From positions 1 to 56,559 of the forward strand of contig JAIQGC010000007.1 in the NCBI GenBank assembly GCA_020072805.1: 56,559 nt of DNA, read 5' to 3'. This DNA comes from Terriglobia bacterium. GTDB lineage: Bacteria; Acidobacteriota; Terriglobia; Acidiferrales; UBA7541. Each line of letters opens with the position of its first letter. The stretch's first letter is position 1. The position numbers and the translations under genes are program-made. Below are positions 20,148-28,724 of this stretch, one piece after another. The notes beneath the pieces are model-generated. The model was not told the origin of the DNA. It ran no database searches and saw only the letters and a list, made by a program, of their open reading frames with translations.

Positions 20148-21008
20148 TCACTGCGGATTCTGCACCCAACTGTCAAACGCGGTCCACACCGCATCCTTGT
20201 CCACCTTGCAGCCCGCCAGCGTCTTGTTCCTGCACACATCGAGCGCATAGACCGGGTGAATTTCCCAGAGCGAGCGCCGGTGAGGGTCTCCCATCGGCAG
20301 AAACTCCGGATGGCCACAATACGCGTGACTCGCGTCGAAAAACATTTGCCCGGAAATTCTCACCGGATGCTTTTTCAGCTTGGCCATGACCGCGGCAAAG
20401 GTGATTTTGTCCCATGACGCCGGGCGAAAGTGCGGAATCATTTCCGCGGTCACGCTATTGCACTCCGCATCATCCGGGCGCTTTCCCATCACAATGTGAA
20501 TGTCATTGGCGGCCTTGCCGGGCAGATGACAATTCACGCCCTCCTTGCTGGCGATTTTCGTTTTTAGAATAAAACCCACATAGACGACCATGGTGCCTTC
20601 GCCGACCGGCGCCCCGCCGGACTGGATCAGATCCTTCAGCACGGAGCGGTCCGCCGGCAGCGGTTCGGGATGCGGCACATGCTGATTGCCGAACGTCACG
20701 CCTTTTTCTTCCGCGGCCTGCTGCAGCTCATCAAAGGCGCTGATGGTCAGGGGAACCGCGCTCCCGGAAGCGCACAGATTGTTCTTGGCTTTGTCCTGCG
20801 CGGCGCTCGCCGGATTCTCCGCAGCCCCCGCCAGACCGCACTGCCCGTCAATCGGGCGCTGTTGCTGGATTCCGCCATACGGAACCGGGCAGCCCGGAGT
20901 AAAATTATCCCCCGCCGCGGAAAGCGCCCCTGCCAGAATCACCAGCGCCATTGTCATGAACAATCCAAGCCGAACCGCAGTCTTAGGATGATGCGCCATT
21001 TCTTTCAT
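20148..21008 (-). CDS. exported protein, function unknown
   Basis: 286 residues. The ATG at 21006-21008 is chosen because AAGGAGGTTCG lies directly before it. The signal peptide (LGLFMTMALVILAGALSAAG) is followed by a Cys-containing mature protein with segments such as GVNCHLPGKAANDIHI, SVTAEMIPHFRPASWDKI and WEIHPVYALDVC. The repeated His/Asp/Asn pattern could be a metal or catalytic site, but no family is recognised. It is convergent with the pseudouridine synthase gene. The upstream 200 bases (to 21253) are AT-rich and probably hold its promoter. Confidence 0.7.
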   Translation of the reverse strand: MKEMAHHPKTAVRLGLFMTMALVILAGALSAAGDNFTPGCPVPYGGIQQQRPIDGQCGLAGAAENPASAAQDKAKNNLCASGSAVPLTISAFDELQQAAEEKGVTFGNQHVPHPEPLPADRSVLKDLIQSGGAPVGEGTMVVYVGFILKTKIASKEGVNCHLPGKAANDIHIVMGKRPDDAECNSVTAEMIPHFRPASWDKITFAAVMAKLKKHPVRISGQMFFDASHAYCGHPEFLPMGDPHRRSLWEIHPVYALDVCRNKTLAGCKVDKDAVWTAFDSWVQNPQ

Positions 21009-21253
21009 CGAACCTCCTTCGCAGCCATCGCAGGATGCGCCGCCCGCCATCCTGCCACTCCCCTAGTACGTAGCGCAATATTATTGATTATTATAATTAT
21101 TCTACACGCTAAATATCGCGTTACGGCCGGAGGCAGGAGCAGACTTACCCTTCCACGCAAGCGGGCCGGATTTCATTGATTGGCATTCCGTTTGCGCGGC
21201 CCGCGGCAGTTCTTTACAACCCACCCGCTGAATGCCCTGCAAACCGGAACGGG

Positions 21254-22876
21254 CTACGGCTTTGAAGAGCTTCCCTTCCTCTTATCCATTTCGCGTTTGC
21301 GCAGTTCCACGCGGCGGATTTTTCCGCTGATGGTTTTGGGAAGCTCCGCGAGGAATTCGATCTCGCGCGGGTATTTGTAGGGTGCGGTGGTTTTCTTGAC
21401 GTGCTCCTGCAGCTCGCGGACGAGTTCGGCTGAGGCGGTGCAACCCTTGCTGAGAACCACGAAGGCCTTGACGATGTGCCCGCGGACTTCGTCGGGGCTG
21501 GCCACCACGGCGGCTTCCACAACGGCGGGATGCTCGACCAGCGCGCTTTCCACCTCGAAGGGCCCGATGCGATAGCCCGCGCTGATGATCACGTCATCCG
21601 CGCGGCCCACGAACCAGTAGTAGCCGTCGCCGTCGCGGCAGGCTTTGTCGCCGGTGACGTACCAAGGACCGCGGCGGGTGCCCGCGGTGAGGCCGGGTTC
21701 TTTCCAGTAGCCCAGGAACAGTGACGGCGGATGGCCCTTGATGGCGATTTCCCCCTCTTCGTCGGCGGGCAGTTCGCGGCCTTCGGCGTCCACGATGGCA
21801 ATTTCATGGCCGGGCATCGGCTTGCCCATCGAACCGGGGCGCACGGGCACGGAAGGGTGATTGCAGACGGCGATAATGGTTTCGGTTTGGCCGTAGCCGT
21901 CGTAGATGGTCGTGCCGGTGGCTTCCTTCCAGACTTCGATGACCTCGGGATTGAGCGGCTCTCCCGCGGCCACGACGTGGCGAAGGGAAAAGCGATAGCG
22001 CTTCAAATCTTCCTTGACCATCAGGCGGAAGGCGGTGGGCGGCGCGCAGAAAGTCGTGATAGGGTACTGCTGAAGCAATTCCAGCGTTTTTTTGGGGTCG
22101 AACGGCCCGCCGTAGGAAAACACATTCGCTCCCGGATGCCAGGGGCCGAACAGCGTGCTGTAGGCGGCCTTGGCCCATCCGGTATCGGAAAGATTCCAGT
22201 GCAGGTCATCGGGCCGGAGGTCCAGCCAGAACTCGCCCGTCAGGCGATGCGCGAGCGTGTACGCATGGCAATGCAGGACCATCTTGGGGCCGCCGGTGGT
22301 CCCGGAAGTGAAATAGAGCAGGGCGGGCTCCTGCGAGCGCGTGGGCGGCGCCTGAAAATTTGCGGCGGCAGATTGCATGGCTTTTTCGTAGCTGACCCAG
22401 CCGGGCTGCTCCGCGCCGACCAGGATGAACTGCTGCAGCCCGGGAGCGTCCTTGCGCGCGGCTTCGACCTTGGGCCAATTCTCCGTGTCGGTGATGATGG
22501 CTTTGGCCTCGGAGAGTTGCGTGCGGTAGGCGATGTCCTTGGGCTGGAGGAGCGTGGCGCCGGGGGCGGCCACCGCGCCGAGACGCAGCAGGCCCAGCAT
22601 GACCACCTGCCAGGCCGGGATCCGCGGCAGAATCACCAGGACGACATCGCCGCGGTGCAGGCCCAGACCCGCGAGAACATTGGCAAAGCGCTGGGAAAGC
22701 CCGCTGAGCGCGGCAAACGTGAATTTTTCCTCGCGGCCCTGTGCGTCCAGCGAGTGCAGGGCCATGCGCGCGGGATCGGCGGCGTGGCGGTCCACAATGT
22801 CCGTGGCAAAATTAAAGTGCTCGGGAATTTCCCAGCGAAAACTCCTGTAATAGTCCTCATAGCTGGCGATGGTCAC
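21254..22876 (-). CDS. MACS-type acyl-CoA synthetase
   Basis: 540 residues from a GTG at 22874-22876 that follows GAGG; the upstream gene ends nine bases earlier. The protein starts VTIASYEDYYRSFRWEIP, typical of medium-chain/aromatic acyl-CoA synthetases of the acetyl-CoA-synthetase family. AMP-binding motif YFTSGTTGGPKM, GYGQTET, YVTGD and the C-terminal RADDVIISAGYRIGPFEVE are present. It would convert a carboxylic acid to its CoA ester with ATP. It is the last gene of the QHNDH operon, consistent with activation of acids derived from oxidised amines (inference). Confidence 0.88.
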   Translation of the reverse strand: MTIASYEDYYRSFRWEIPEHFNFATDIVDRHAADPARMALHSLDAQGREEKFTFAALSGLSQRFANVLAGLGLHRGDVVLVILPRIPAWQVVMLGLLRLGAVAAPGATLLQPKDIAYRTQLSEAKAIITDTENWPKVEAARKDAPGLQQFILVGAEQPGWVSYEKAMQSAAANFQAPPTRSQEPALLYFTSGTTGGPKMVLHCHAYTLAHRLTGEFWLDLRPDDLHWNLSDTGWAKAAYSTLFGPWHPGANVFSYGGPFDPKKTLELLQQYPITTFCAPPTAFRLMVKEDLKRYRFSLRHVVAAGEPLNPEVIEVWKEATGTTIYDGYGQTETIIAVCNHPSVPVRPGSMGKPMPGHEIAIVDAEGRELPADEEGEIAIKGHPPSLFLGYWKEPGLTAGTRRGPWYVTGDKACRDGDGYYWFVGRADDVIISAGYRIGPFEVESALVEHPAVVEAAVVASPDEVRGHIVKAFVVLSKGCTASAELVRELQEHVKKTTAPYKYPREIEFLAELPKTISGKIRRVELRKREMDKRKGSSSKP

Positions 22877-22884
22877 GGGCGGCC

Positions 22885-24609
22885 TCAGGCGGTTTCGATG
22901 CTCGCGGCTTCTCCCAGGTTCAGTTCCTGGACGGCCACTTCGCGCATCTTGAATTTCTGGATTTTTCCGGTGACGGTCATGGGGAACGCGTCCACCAGCT
23001 TGATGTACTTGGGAATCTTGAAGGTGGCGATTTTTCCCTTGCAGAATTCGCGGATGTCCTCCGGGGCCAGCGCCGCTCCGGCCTTCACTTTCACCCAGGC
23101 CATGACCTGCTCGCCGTATTTGGCGTCGGGAACGCCGATGATCTGCACGTCGCTCACGCCGGGGCACTGGTAGAGAAACTCCTCGATTTCGCGCGGATAA
23201 ATGTTCTCGCCGCCGCGGATGATCACGTCCTTGGCCCGGCCGGTGATTTTGCAGTAGCCACGCTCGTCCATGCTGGCGAGGTCGCCGGTATGCAGCCAGC
23301 CATCCTCCTCGATGGACTTGCGGGTGGCTTCGGGATTCCGGTAGTACCCCTTCATGACCATGTAGCCGCGCGTGCAGAGTTCGCCCGCTGTTCCACGTGG
23401 AACGATGCGTCCGGTGGAGACATCAACGATTTTTACTTCGGTGTGCGGAAGAGGACGGCCCACGGTGGAGACGCGCAGTTCGATCGGATCGTCAGTGATG
23501 GTCTGGGTGATGACCGGGGAAGCCTCGGTCAAGCCGTAGGCGATGGTCATCTCCCGGAGATTCATGAGCTTGACCACGCGCTTCATCACTTCAATGGGAC
23601 AGGGCGCGCCGGCCATGATGCCGGTGCGCAGCGAGGAGAGATCGAATTGAGAAAAATCGGGATGGTCCAGCTGGGCGATAAACATCGTGGGCACGCCCTG
23701 CAGCGCGGTGCAGCGTTCTTCGGCGGCGGCGCGCAAGGTTTCCAGCGGGTCGAAGAACGGCGCGGGAACGATCATGGCCGCGCCGTTTAAGACGCAGGCC
23801 ATGTTGCTCATGACCATGCCGAAGCAATGGTAGAACGGCACGGGAATGCACATGCGGTCGTGGTGCGTCAGTTTCATCGAAGCGGCCACCAGCAGCGCGT
23901 TGTTGATGATGTTGTGGTGGGTGACCGTGGCGCCCTTGGGCATGCCGGTAGTGCCGGAGGTGAACTGGATGTTAATGGCGTCGCCGAATTCCAGAGTGGC
24001 TTCGCGCGCGCGCAAATCGCTTTCCGCCGCTTCCCTGCCCATGGCCAATAAATCACGCCAGTGAAACATGCCCGCGGGGGAATCTTTTTCTCCGATGTAG
24101 AGCAAGTTGCGCAGATTCGGCAGCTTGGCGGCCTGCAAAGCGCCGGGCGCGCAAGCGGAAAGCTCCGGACAAAGGCTGCGCAGGGTTTCCGGATAGCTGC
24201 AGTCGCGCATGCCCTCGACCATCAGCAAAGTCTGGCATTCGGAAAGGTTCAGCGCGTATTCCAGTTCGTAGGCGCGGTTGGCGGGGTTGATGTTGACGAG
24301 GATGGCTCCGGCCTTGGCCGCGGCAAACTGCGTGACCACCCATTCGGCGCAGTTGGTGGCCCAGATGCCCACGCGGTCGCCTTTCTGCACGCCCAGGCGC
24401 AGCAAACCGCGCGCGGCCAGATGGACTTCTTCGCGAAACTGGCGATAGGTGTAGCGCTTGTTCTGGTGGCGAACGGCCAGCGCGAGGCGATCCGGATGCT
24501 GCTCGACGGCGCGGTCGAGCACTTCGCCAATGCACAGTCCCAGCAGGGGAACGCTTCCCGTGCCGTGCTCGTAGCTCAACCGCGGCTTGCCGGAAACGGG
24601 ATCGCTCAC
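22885..24609 (-). CDS. AMP-dependent acyl-CoA ligase
   Basis: 574 residues, ANL superfamily, close to the ACSF2/fatty-acyl-CoA-synthase type. Motifs: INIQFTSGTTGMPKGATVTH (P-loop), YGLTEASPV, LHTGDLASMDERGY and GRAKDVIIRGGENIYPREIE. The C-terminal lysine region TVTGKIQKFKMRE is intact. The start overlaps the stop of the QhpE-like protease gene by four bases, so it is translationally coupled to cofactor-maturation genes. The likely substrate is an aliphatic or aryl-alkyl acid. Confidence 0.88.
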   Translation of the reverse strand: MSDPVSGKPRLSYEHGTGSVPLLGLCIGEVLDRAVEQHPDRLALAVRHQNKRYTYRQFREEVHLAARGLLRLGVQKGDRVGIWATNCAEWVVTQFAAAKAGAILVNINPANRAYELEYALNLSECQTLLMVEGMRDCSYPETLRSLCPELSACAPGALQAAKLPNLRNLLYIGEKDSPAGMFHWRDLLAMGREAAESDLRAREATLEFGDAINIQFTSGTTGMPKGATVTHHNIINNALLVAASMKLTHHDRMCIPVPFYHCFGMVMSNMACVLNGAAMIVPAPFFDPLETLRAAAEERCTALQGVPTMFIAQLDHPDFSQFDLSSLRTGIMAGAPCPIEVMKRVVKLMNLREMTIAYGLTEASPVITQTITDDPIELRVSTVGRPLPHTEVKIVDVSTGRIVPRGTAGELCTRGYMVMKGYYRNPEATRKSIEEDGWLHTGDLASMDERGYCKITGRAKDVIIRGGENIYPREIEEFLYQCPGVSDVQIIGVPDAKYGEQVMAWVKVKAGAALAPEDIREFCKGKIATFKIPKYIKLVDAFPMTVTGKIQKFKMREVAVQELNLGEAASIETA

Positions 24610-25406
24610 GATGATTGTAAACCTCCGGAGGAAGATGGTACGGCACCAGCCGCCTCATGCGCCACCAGGATGCGCGCAATCGCGGCGGCATCCGCCATGG
24701 GCGCCTGTTCGCGGATGCGCGCGGCCCAGGCAGCGATATGCGCCGCGGCAAAGCTGGCGCCCTGTAGATTTTTCTCCTGCGGGCGGCCCGGCAGCGGCCG
24801 GGGGGATGGGTGCGCCAGGAACAGAGGCTCGCCGGACGGCCCTGCGGTGCCCCCTCGGTATTCATCCCAGGAGCAGGCCGGATCAGCGGCGACGGCAATC
24901 ACTCCGGGAAGCGATGCGGGCAGGAGGCCGAAGTGCCCGGGGAGCGAAGCCGCAACAATGCAGGCGCCGCGCGCGGCGGCATGGTCGCAAGCGGCCTGGA
25001 ATAGTGCGCGGTGCTGCGCTTCCGGAGTGCTCAGGCTGCAATTGATGATCTTCGCGCCGTGGTCGGCGGCCCAGCGGATGGCCGCTGCCGCCGCGGCGGG
25101 CGAAGCCTGCAAGCGCTGGTGAAAGATGCGCACGCTGTAGAGCAGGGCGCCGGGCGCCTTGGCACGCAGGACTCCGGCGATGGCCGTGCCGTGGCCCAGG
25201 GCGTCATTCCAGTCGTCCTCGAAGATGACCACTCCGTCTTCTCCGAGGCGAATCGCAATTCCTCCCTCGACCCGGCCAACGTGAGAATGCTTGGGGTTGA
25301 TGCCGCTGTCGATGACGGCGATGGAAACACCCTGCCCCGTGCCCAGCCAGGGCGAAGCACCCGTCTGGGGAGCCGCATCGGGGCGGGAGAGTCCCTGGGC
25401 GGTCAT
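24606..25406 (-). CDS. qhpE: QhpE-like subtilisin-type maturation protease
   Basis: 266 residues, S8 peptidase with the triad Asp33 (IAVIDSGIN), His72 (GHGTAIAGV) and Ser218 (QGASFAAAH), and the oxyanion Asn in IINCSLS. No signal peptide is present, so it is cytoplasmic. In Paracoccus, QhpE removes the leader of the QHNDH gamma subunit after QhpD has cross-linked it. Position in a qhp operon and compact length support the same role. It overlaps qhpF and the following ligase by four bases each. Confidence 0.88.
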   Translation of the reverse strand: MTAQGLSRPDAAPQTGASPWLGTGQGVSIAVIDSGINPKHSHVGRVEGGIAIRLGEDGVVIFEDDWNDALGHGTAIAGVLRAKAPGALLYSVRIFHQRLQASPAAAAAAIRWAADHGAKIINCSLSTPEAQHRALFQAACDHAAARGACIVAASLPGHFGLLPASLPGVIAVAADPACSWDEYRGGTAGPSGEPLFLAHPSPRPLPGRPQEKNLQGASFAAAHIAAWAARIREQAPMADAAAIARILVAHEAAGAVPSSSGGLQSS

Positions 25407-27199
25407 GGACGGAAGGCTCCCACGGGCAAGGACTGCTCGCGCACGGCGGCGCGATGCAAGCGCTGGTAGAGTCCGTCTTCTTCCAGCAGGCGATCATGAC
25501 TGCCCTGCTGCGCCAGTTTGCCGCGATCGAGCACGATGATCTGATCGGCATCGCGCACGGAGGAGAGGCGATGGCTGATGATCAGCGTGGTGCGGCCGGA
25601 AAGCCACTGGCCGAGCCCGGCCCAGATGCGCGATTCGCTGAGGACGTCGAGCGAGCCGGTGGCTTCGTCGAAGATCCACACGGGAGCGTCGCGCAGGACG
25701 GCGCGGGCCAGGGCCAGGCGCTGGCGTTGGCCGGTGGAAAGACGCACGCCGCGCTCGCCGGCGACGGTGGCGAGGCCGTCGGGCAAGGCCTCGACGAATT
25801 CCGCGAGGTCGGCCATGCGCAGCGCGCCGTTCAACTGCGCCAGGGTGGCGTCCGGCCGGACGTAGCGCAGGTTTTCCTCGATGCTGGCGTGGAAGAGAAA
25901 TGGCTCGGCGCTCACCACGGTCAGAGCGCCGCGCAGGCTGTTCATTTGCAGATCGCGAAGATCGCAGCCGTCCAGCAGCAAACTGCCCTCCTGCGGGTCG
26001 TAAAAGCGCAGCAGGAGATCCACCAGCGTGGACTTCCCCGCCCCGCTGGGCCCCACGATGCCGATGCGGCCTCCCGGCGGGATGCGCAGGCTGAGGCGCT
26101 CGATAACGGGGACGCCGGCAACATAGGAAAAACTCACATTGCGCAGTTCGACTTCGCCGCGCGGCGCGGAAAGAGCCGCAGCGTCGGGCTTCTCGCGGAC
26201 TTCCGGCTGCAGCGCGAGAAATTCCAGGACGCGGCTTAAGGCGACACGCGCGCGCTGCACGCTCAGGAACAGGCCCACCAGATTCTGCACCGGACCGAGA
26301 GCGCGGGCCTGATACGCGGCGAAGGCCGCCAGGCTGGCGAGGCTGATCTCCGCGGCAATGACGCGGTGGCCGCCAAAGAGCAGCAGGGCCAGGGTGCTGG
26401 CGGCGAGGAGAACGGCGGGAGAAGCCCCGGCCCAGGAAGAGGCCCGCTGATAGCCGAGCAGCGCGGAGATGTAGCGCTCATTGCCGGCTTCGAGCTTGCG
26501 CGCTTCGGTTTCCTCGGCGCGGATGCCCTGGATCCATTTCATCCCCAGAAGGGATTCGAGAAGCGTGCTGCTTAGTTCCGCGTTGCGCTCGCGCACTTCG
26601 CGGGCCTTTTCCGCCACGCGCTTGCGGAAACGCGCCAGGAAAAAAGCGCTGGCGGGAAGAAAGAACGTGCACAGAAGAAACAGTTTCCAATCGAGCCAGA
26701 TCAGGGCGGCCAGCGTGCCCAGCAGCGTCAGCAGGCTCAGCACCAGGCTCAGGAGCGCGTCGGTGCCCACGGACTGAATTTCGGCCACGTCGCTGCCCAG
26801 CCGGGAGACGATTTCGCCGGTCTTGGTTCCCGCGAAGAATCGGGGAGAAAGAGTTTGCAGGTGGCGGAAGAGAGAGACGCGCATGTCCATCAGAATGCGC
26901 GAGGAAACCTGCATATAGAGGTAGCGCGTGAGCGCGCCCAGAGCGAATCCGGCGAGCACCAGAGCGGCCATCGCCAGCGCGGTGAGAATCAGCAGCCGCT
27001 CATTCCTGCCGGTGAGGGCCTCGACCAGGAATTTGACGCCCAGGGGATAGGCCAGTCCGGCCAGGCTGGCGGCGAGGGTCAGAAAGAAAACAAAGCTCAG
27101 GCGCAGGGCGTAGGGCCGGAGGAAAGGAAGAATCAGGGCAAATTCCTCCATGCGCGGCAAATTCCGCTGCCCGTCCTGGTTTTTCCGTGTGTTCTCCAC
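25403..27199 (-). CDS. qhpF: QhpF-like ABC exporter
   Basis: 598 residues; fused transmembrane and ATPase halves of an exporter. About six membrane segments lie before residue ~320. The nucleotide-binding domain has Walker A GPSGAGKST, signature LSTGQRQRLALARA (Thr in place of the usual second Gly) and Walker B VWIFDEAT, with H-loop ISHRLSS. In characterised qhp clusters QhpF is the efflux transporter needed to move the gamma subunit to the periplasm. Its position between qhpB and qhpE supports that assignment over a generic drug exporter. Confidence 0.87.
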   Translation of the reverse strand: MENTRKNQDGQRNLPRMEEFALILPFLRPYALRLSFVFFLTLAASLAGLAYPLGVKFLVEALTGRNERLLILTALAMAALVLAGFALGALTRYLYMQVSSRILMDMRVSLFRHLQTLSPRFFAGTKTGEIVSRLGSDVAEIQSVGTDALLSLVLSLLTLLGTLAALIWLDWKLFLLCTFFLPASAFFLARFRKRVAEKAREVRERNAELSSTLLESLLGMKWIQGIRAEETEARKLEAGNERYISALLGYQRASSWAGASPAVLLAASTLALLLFGGHRVIAAEISLASLAAFAAYQARALGPVQNLVGLFLSVQRARVALSRVLEFLALQPEVREKPDAAALSAPRGEVELRNVSFSYVAGVPVIERLSLRIPPGGRIGIVGPSGAGKSTLVDLLLRFYDPQEGSLLLDGCDLRDLQMNSLRGALTVVSAEPFLFHASIEENLRYVRPDATLAQLNGALRMADLAEFVEALPDGLATVAGERGVRLSTGQRQRLALARAVLRDAPVWIFDEATGSLDVLSESRIWAGLGQWLSGRTTLIISHRLSSVRDADQIIVLDRGKLAQQGSHDRLLEEDGLYQRLHRAAVREQSLPVGAFRP

Positions 27200-27228
27200 G
27201 TTGCGGGATTCCCGGCGCTCCCGTTCGC

Positions 27229-28338
27229 CTAGTGAGCCAGCGGGGGCAAGGCCCGGAACGTGGTTACGCCGGGATCACCCGAGAGGTTGAGGGTCTTGAT
27301 AAGCTTCATGCTCGCCGTGTCATAGATGTGGATGAACGGAGAAGCGCCCGAGACATAGGCTTTCTTGCCGTCGCGGCTGATGTTGGCGACATACTTAGTG
27401 CGCTCAAGATTCACCATGCGCTCAACTTTCCGCGCCGTCATATCCACTTCCACCAGTTGCAACATCAAGCCGTAGGCGTGCTTGCGGTCCGGTGCGACGA
27501 TCACCGAATAGAGCGGCACCGGGGGGCCAAGTTCCATTAGGTCCATTTTGCCGGTGGTCAGGTCCATATTGGCGAAGCCGAAGATGTCCTTCTTCGTGAT
27601 CGGATCTTTCGTGTAAAACGGCAGGCTGAGAATGCCGCTGCGCTCGAACTGCACGAACGCCGCGAGGGCATCCACCGGGCCCTTGTCCGGGAGATTGCGG
27701 GACATCAATGGGTACGTGCCGGTGATGCGGCCCTGTGCGGGGTCAACGTAATAGATGTCCCGGCCCCAGGCGATCAACTGGCGGCCGTCGGTGGTCATGG
27801 CCAGGGTCATCACGCCTTCGGGAACTTCCACGATTTTATTGATCTTGCCGGTCTTCACGTCCACCGACCAGATTTGCGGGGGTTCCACTTTGAATTCGTC
27901 CGGCAGCATCTTCACCAGTTTGACGTGGATATAGAGCAGATCGCCCTTGGGGTTAATGGTCAGGCCAAAAATAGTCATGCGATGGCCCGCCGGAGTGAGG
28001 TCGAAGACCTTCTCGGCCTTGCGCTGGGCCACGTTGACCATCTCCAGGCGGGAGCGGCCTTCGCTGGTCACGTAGAGATATTTGCCGTCCGGAGAAAAAA
28101 CCATGTCCTTGGGGGAGCGCCCGGTGATTTGAATTTCCCCCGCGATTTCATCGCGGTTGCCGTCGAGCAGGACGATGGCGTGCGGATGGATCCCGATCGC
28201 GTACATTTCCGGCTCCTGCGTCTGCGCGCGCCCCGCTGGAGCCAGACCGGCCGCGAGCAGCAGCGCCAGCGCAGTGGCGCGGGCGCTGCTGCAAAAAATT
28301 CCGGAAGAAAAGCTGAAGTGCGCAATTTTGTCTATCAC
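27229..28338 (-). CDS. qhpB: quinohemoprotein amine dehydrogenase beta subunit
   Basis: 369 residues. A signal peptide ends near AGRAQ, followed by a seven-bladed beta-propeller of YVTN type (GKYLYVTSEGRS, TDGRQLIAWGRD, RDGKKAYVSGASP). QHNDH beta is the propeller that packs against the small gamma subunit. The start is supported by AAGGGGG before the ATG. It lies 44 bases after the gamma gene and upstream of the exporter. Confidence 0.9.
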   Translation of the reverse strand: MIDKIAHFSFSSGIFCSSARATALALLLAAGLAPAGRAQTQEPEMYAIGIHPHAIVLLDGNRDEIAGEIQITGRSPKDMVFSPDGKYLYVTSEGRSRLEMVNVAQRKAEKVFDLTPAGHRMTIFGLTINPKGDLLYIHVKLVKMLPDEFKVEPPQIWSVDVKTGKINKIVEVPEGVMTLAMTTDGRQLIAWGRDIYYVDPAQGRITGTYPLMSRNLPDKGPVDALAAFVQFERSGILSLPFYTKDPITKKDIFGFANMDLTTGKMDLMELGPPVPLYSVIVAPDRKHAYGLMLQLVEVDMTARKVERMVNLERTKYVANISRDGKKAYVSGASPFIHIYDTASMKLIKTLNLSGDPGVTTFRALPPLAH

Positions 28339-28382
28339 GGCTGCCCCCTTGCGTTACTGCGAATCCGTCCTGATGCAAGCCC

Positions 28383-28724
28383 TCAGGGCTTGTTCGGATT
28401 CAGCAAATCGAGATTCTTCCAGTCGCGTTCCGCCGCGGCGCATTTGTCGGCCCAATCGGGGAAATTGGTGATCTGGTCGGGCACCTGCGCCGGCCACCAG
28501 CAGTCGTCCGAGCAGCCATAGAGATCGGCTTCGACGGGCTGGCACAATCCGGTGACGCCGCCGGTGGCATCCGTCTCCCATCCGGGATCGAAGACCAGCG
28601 AACAGCCCAAGTTGGCGCCCTGCATGGCGCTGACGCTCTCCTTGGGATCGGCCGCGGGGGGCTGACCCGTCAATTGCTTCTCAAAGTTCTGCGCTTTTTT
28701 GTTGAGAGGCCGCACGTGTTTCAT
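28383..28724 (-). CDS. qhpC: quinohemoprotein amine dehydrogenase gamma subunit (CTQ carrier)
   Basis: 113 residues: a leader of about 34 residues (MKHVRPLNKKAQNFEKQ...) and a ~79-residue core. When the first core Cys (residue 41) is set to position 7, every cross-link residue known from the Pseudomonas and Paracoccus enzymes falls in register. These are Cys7-Glu16, Cys27-Asp33 and Cys41-Asp49 (thioethers made by QhpD), and Cys37-Trp43 (cysteine tryptophylquinone). Asp33 is also the expected catalytic base. The ATG overlaps the radical-SAM gene stop by four bases. Exceptionally well-supported small gene. Confidence 0.95.
   Translation of the reverse strand: MKHVRPLNKKAQNFEKQLTGQPPAADPKESVSAMQGANLGCSLVFDPGWETDATGGVTGLCQPVEADLYGCSDDCWWPAQVPDQITNFPDWADKCAAAERDWKNLDLLNPNKP

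Noticed and set aside
25403-27199. Generic multidrug ABC exporter
   Set aside because: The domain plan is generic, but the overlap with qhpE and place after qhpB favour the QhpF role.
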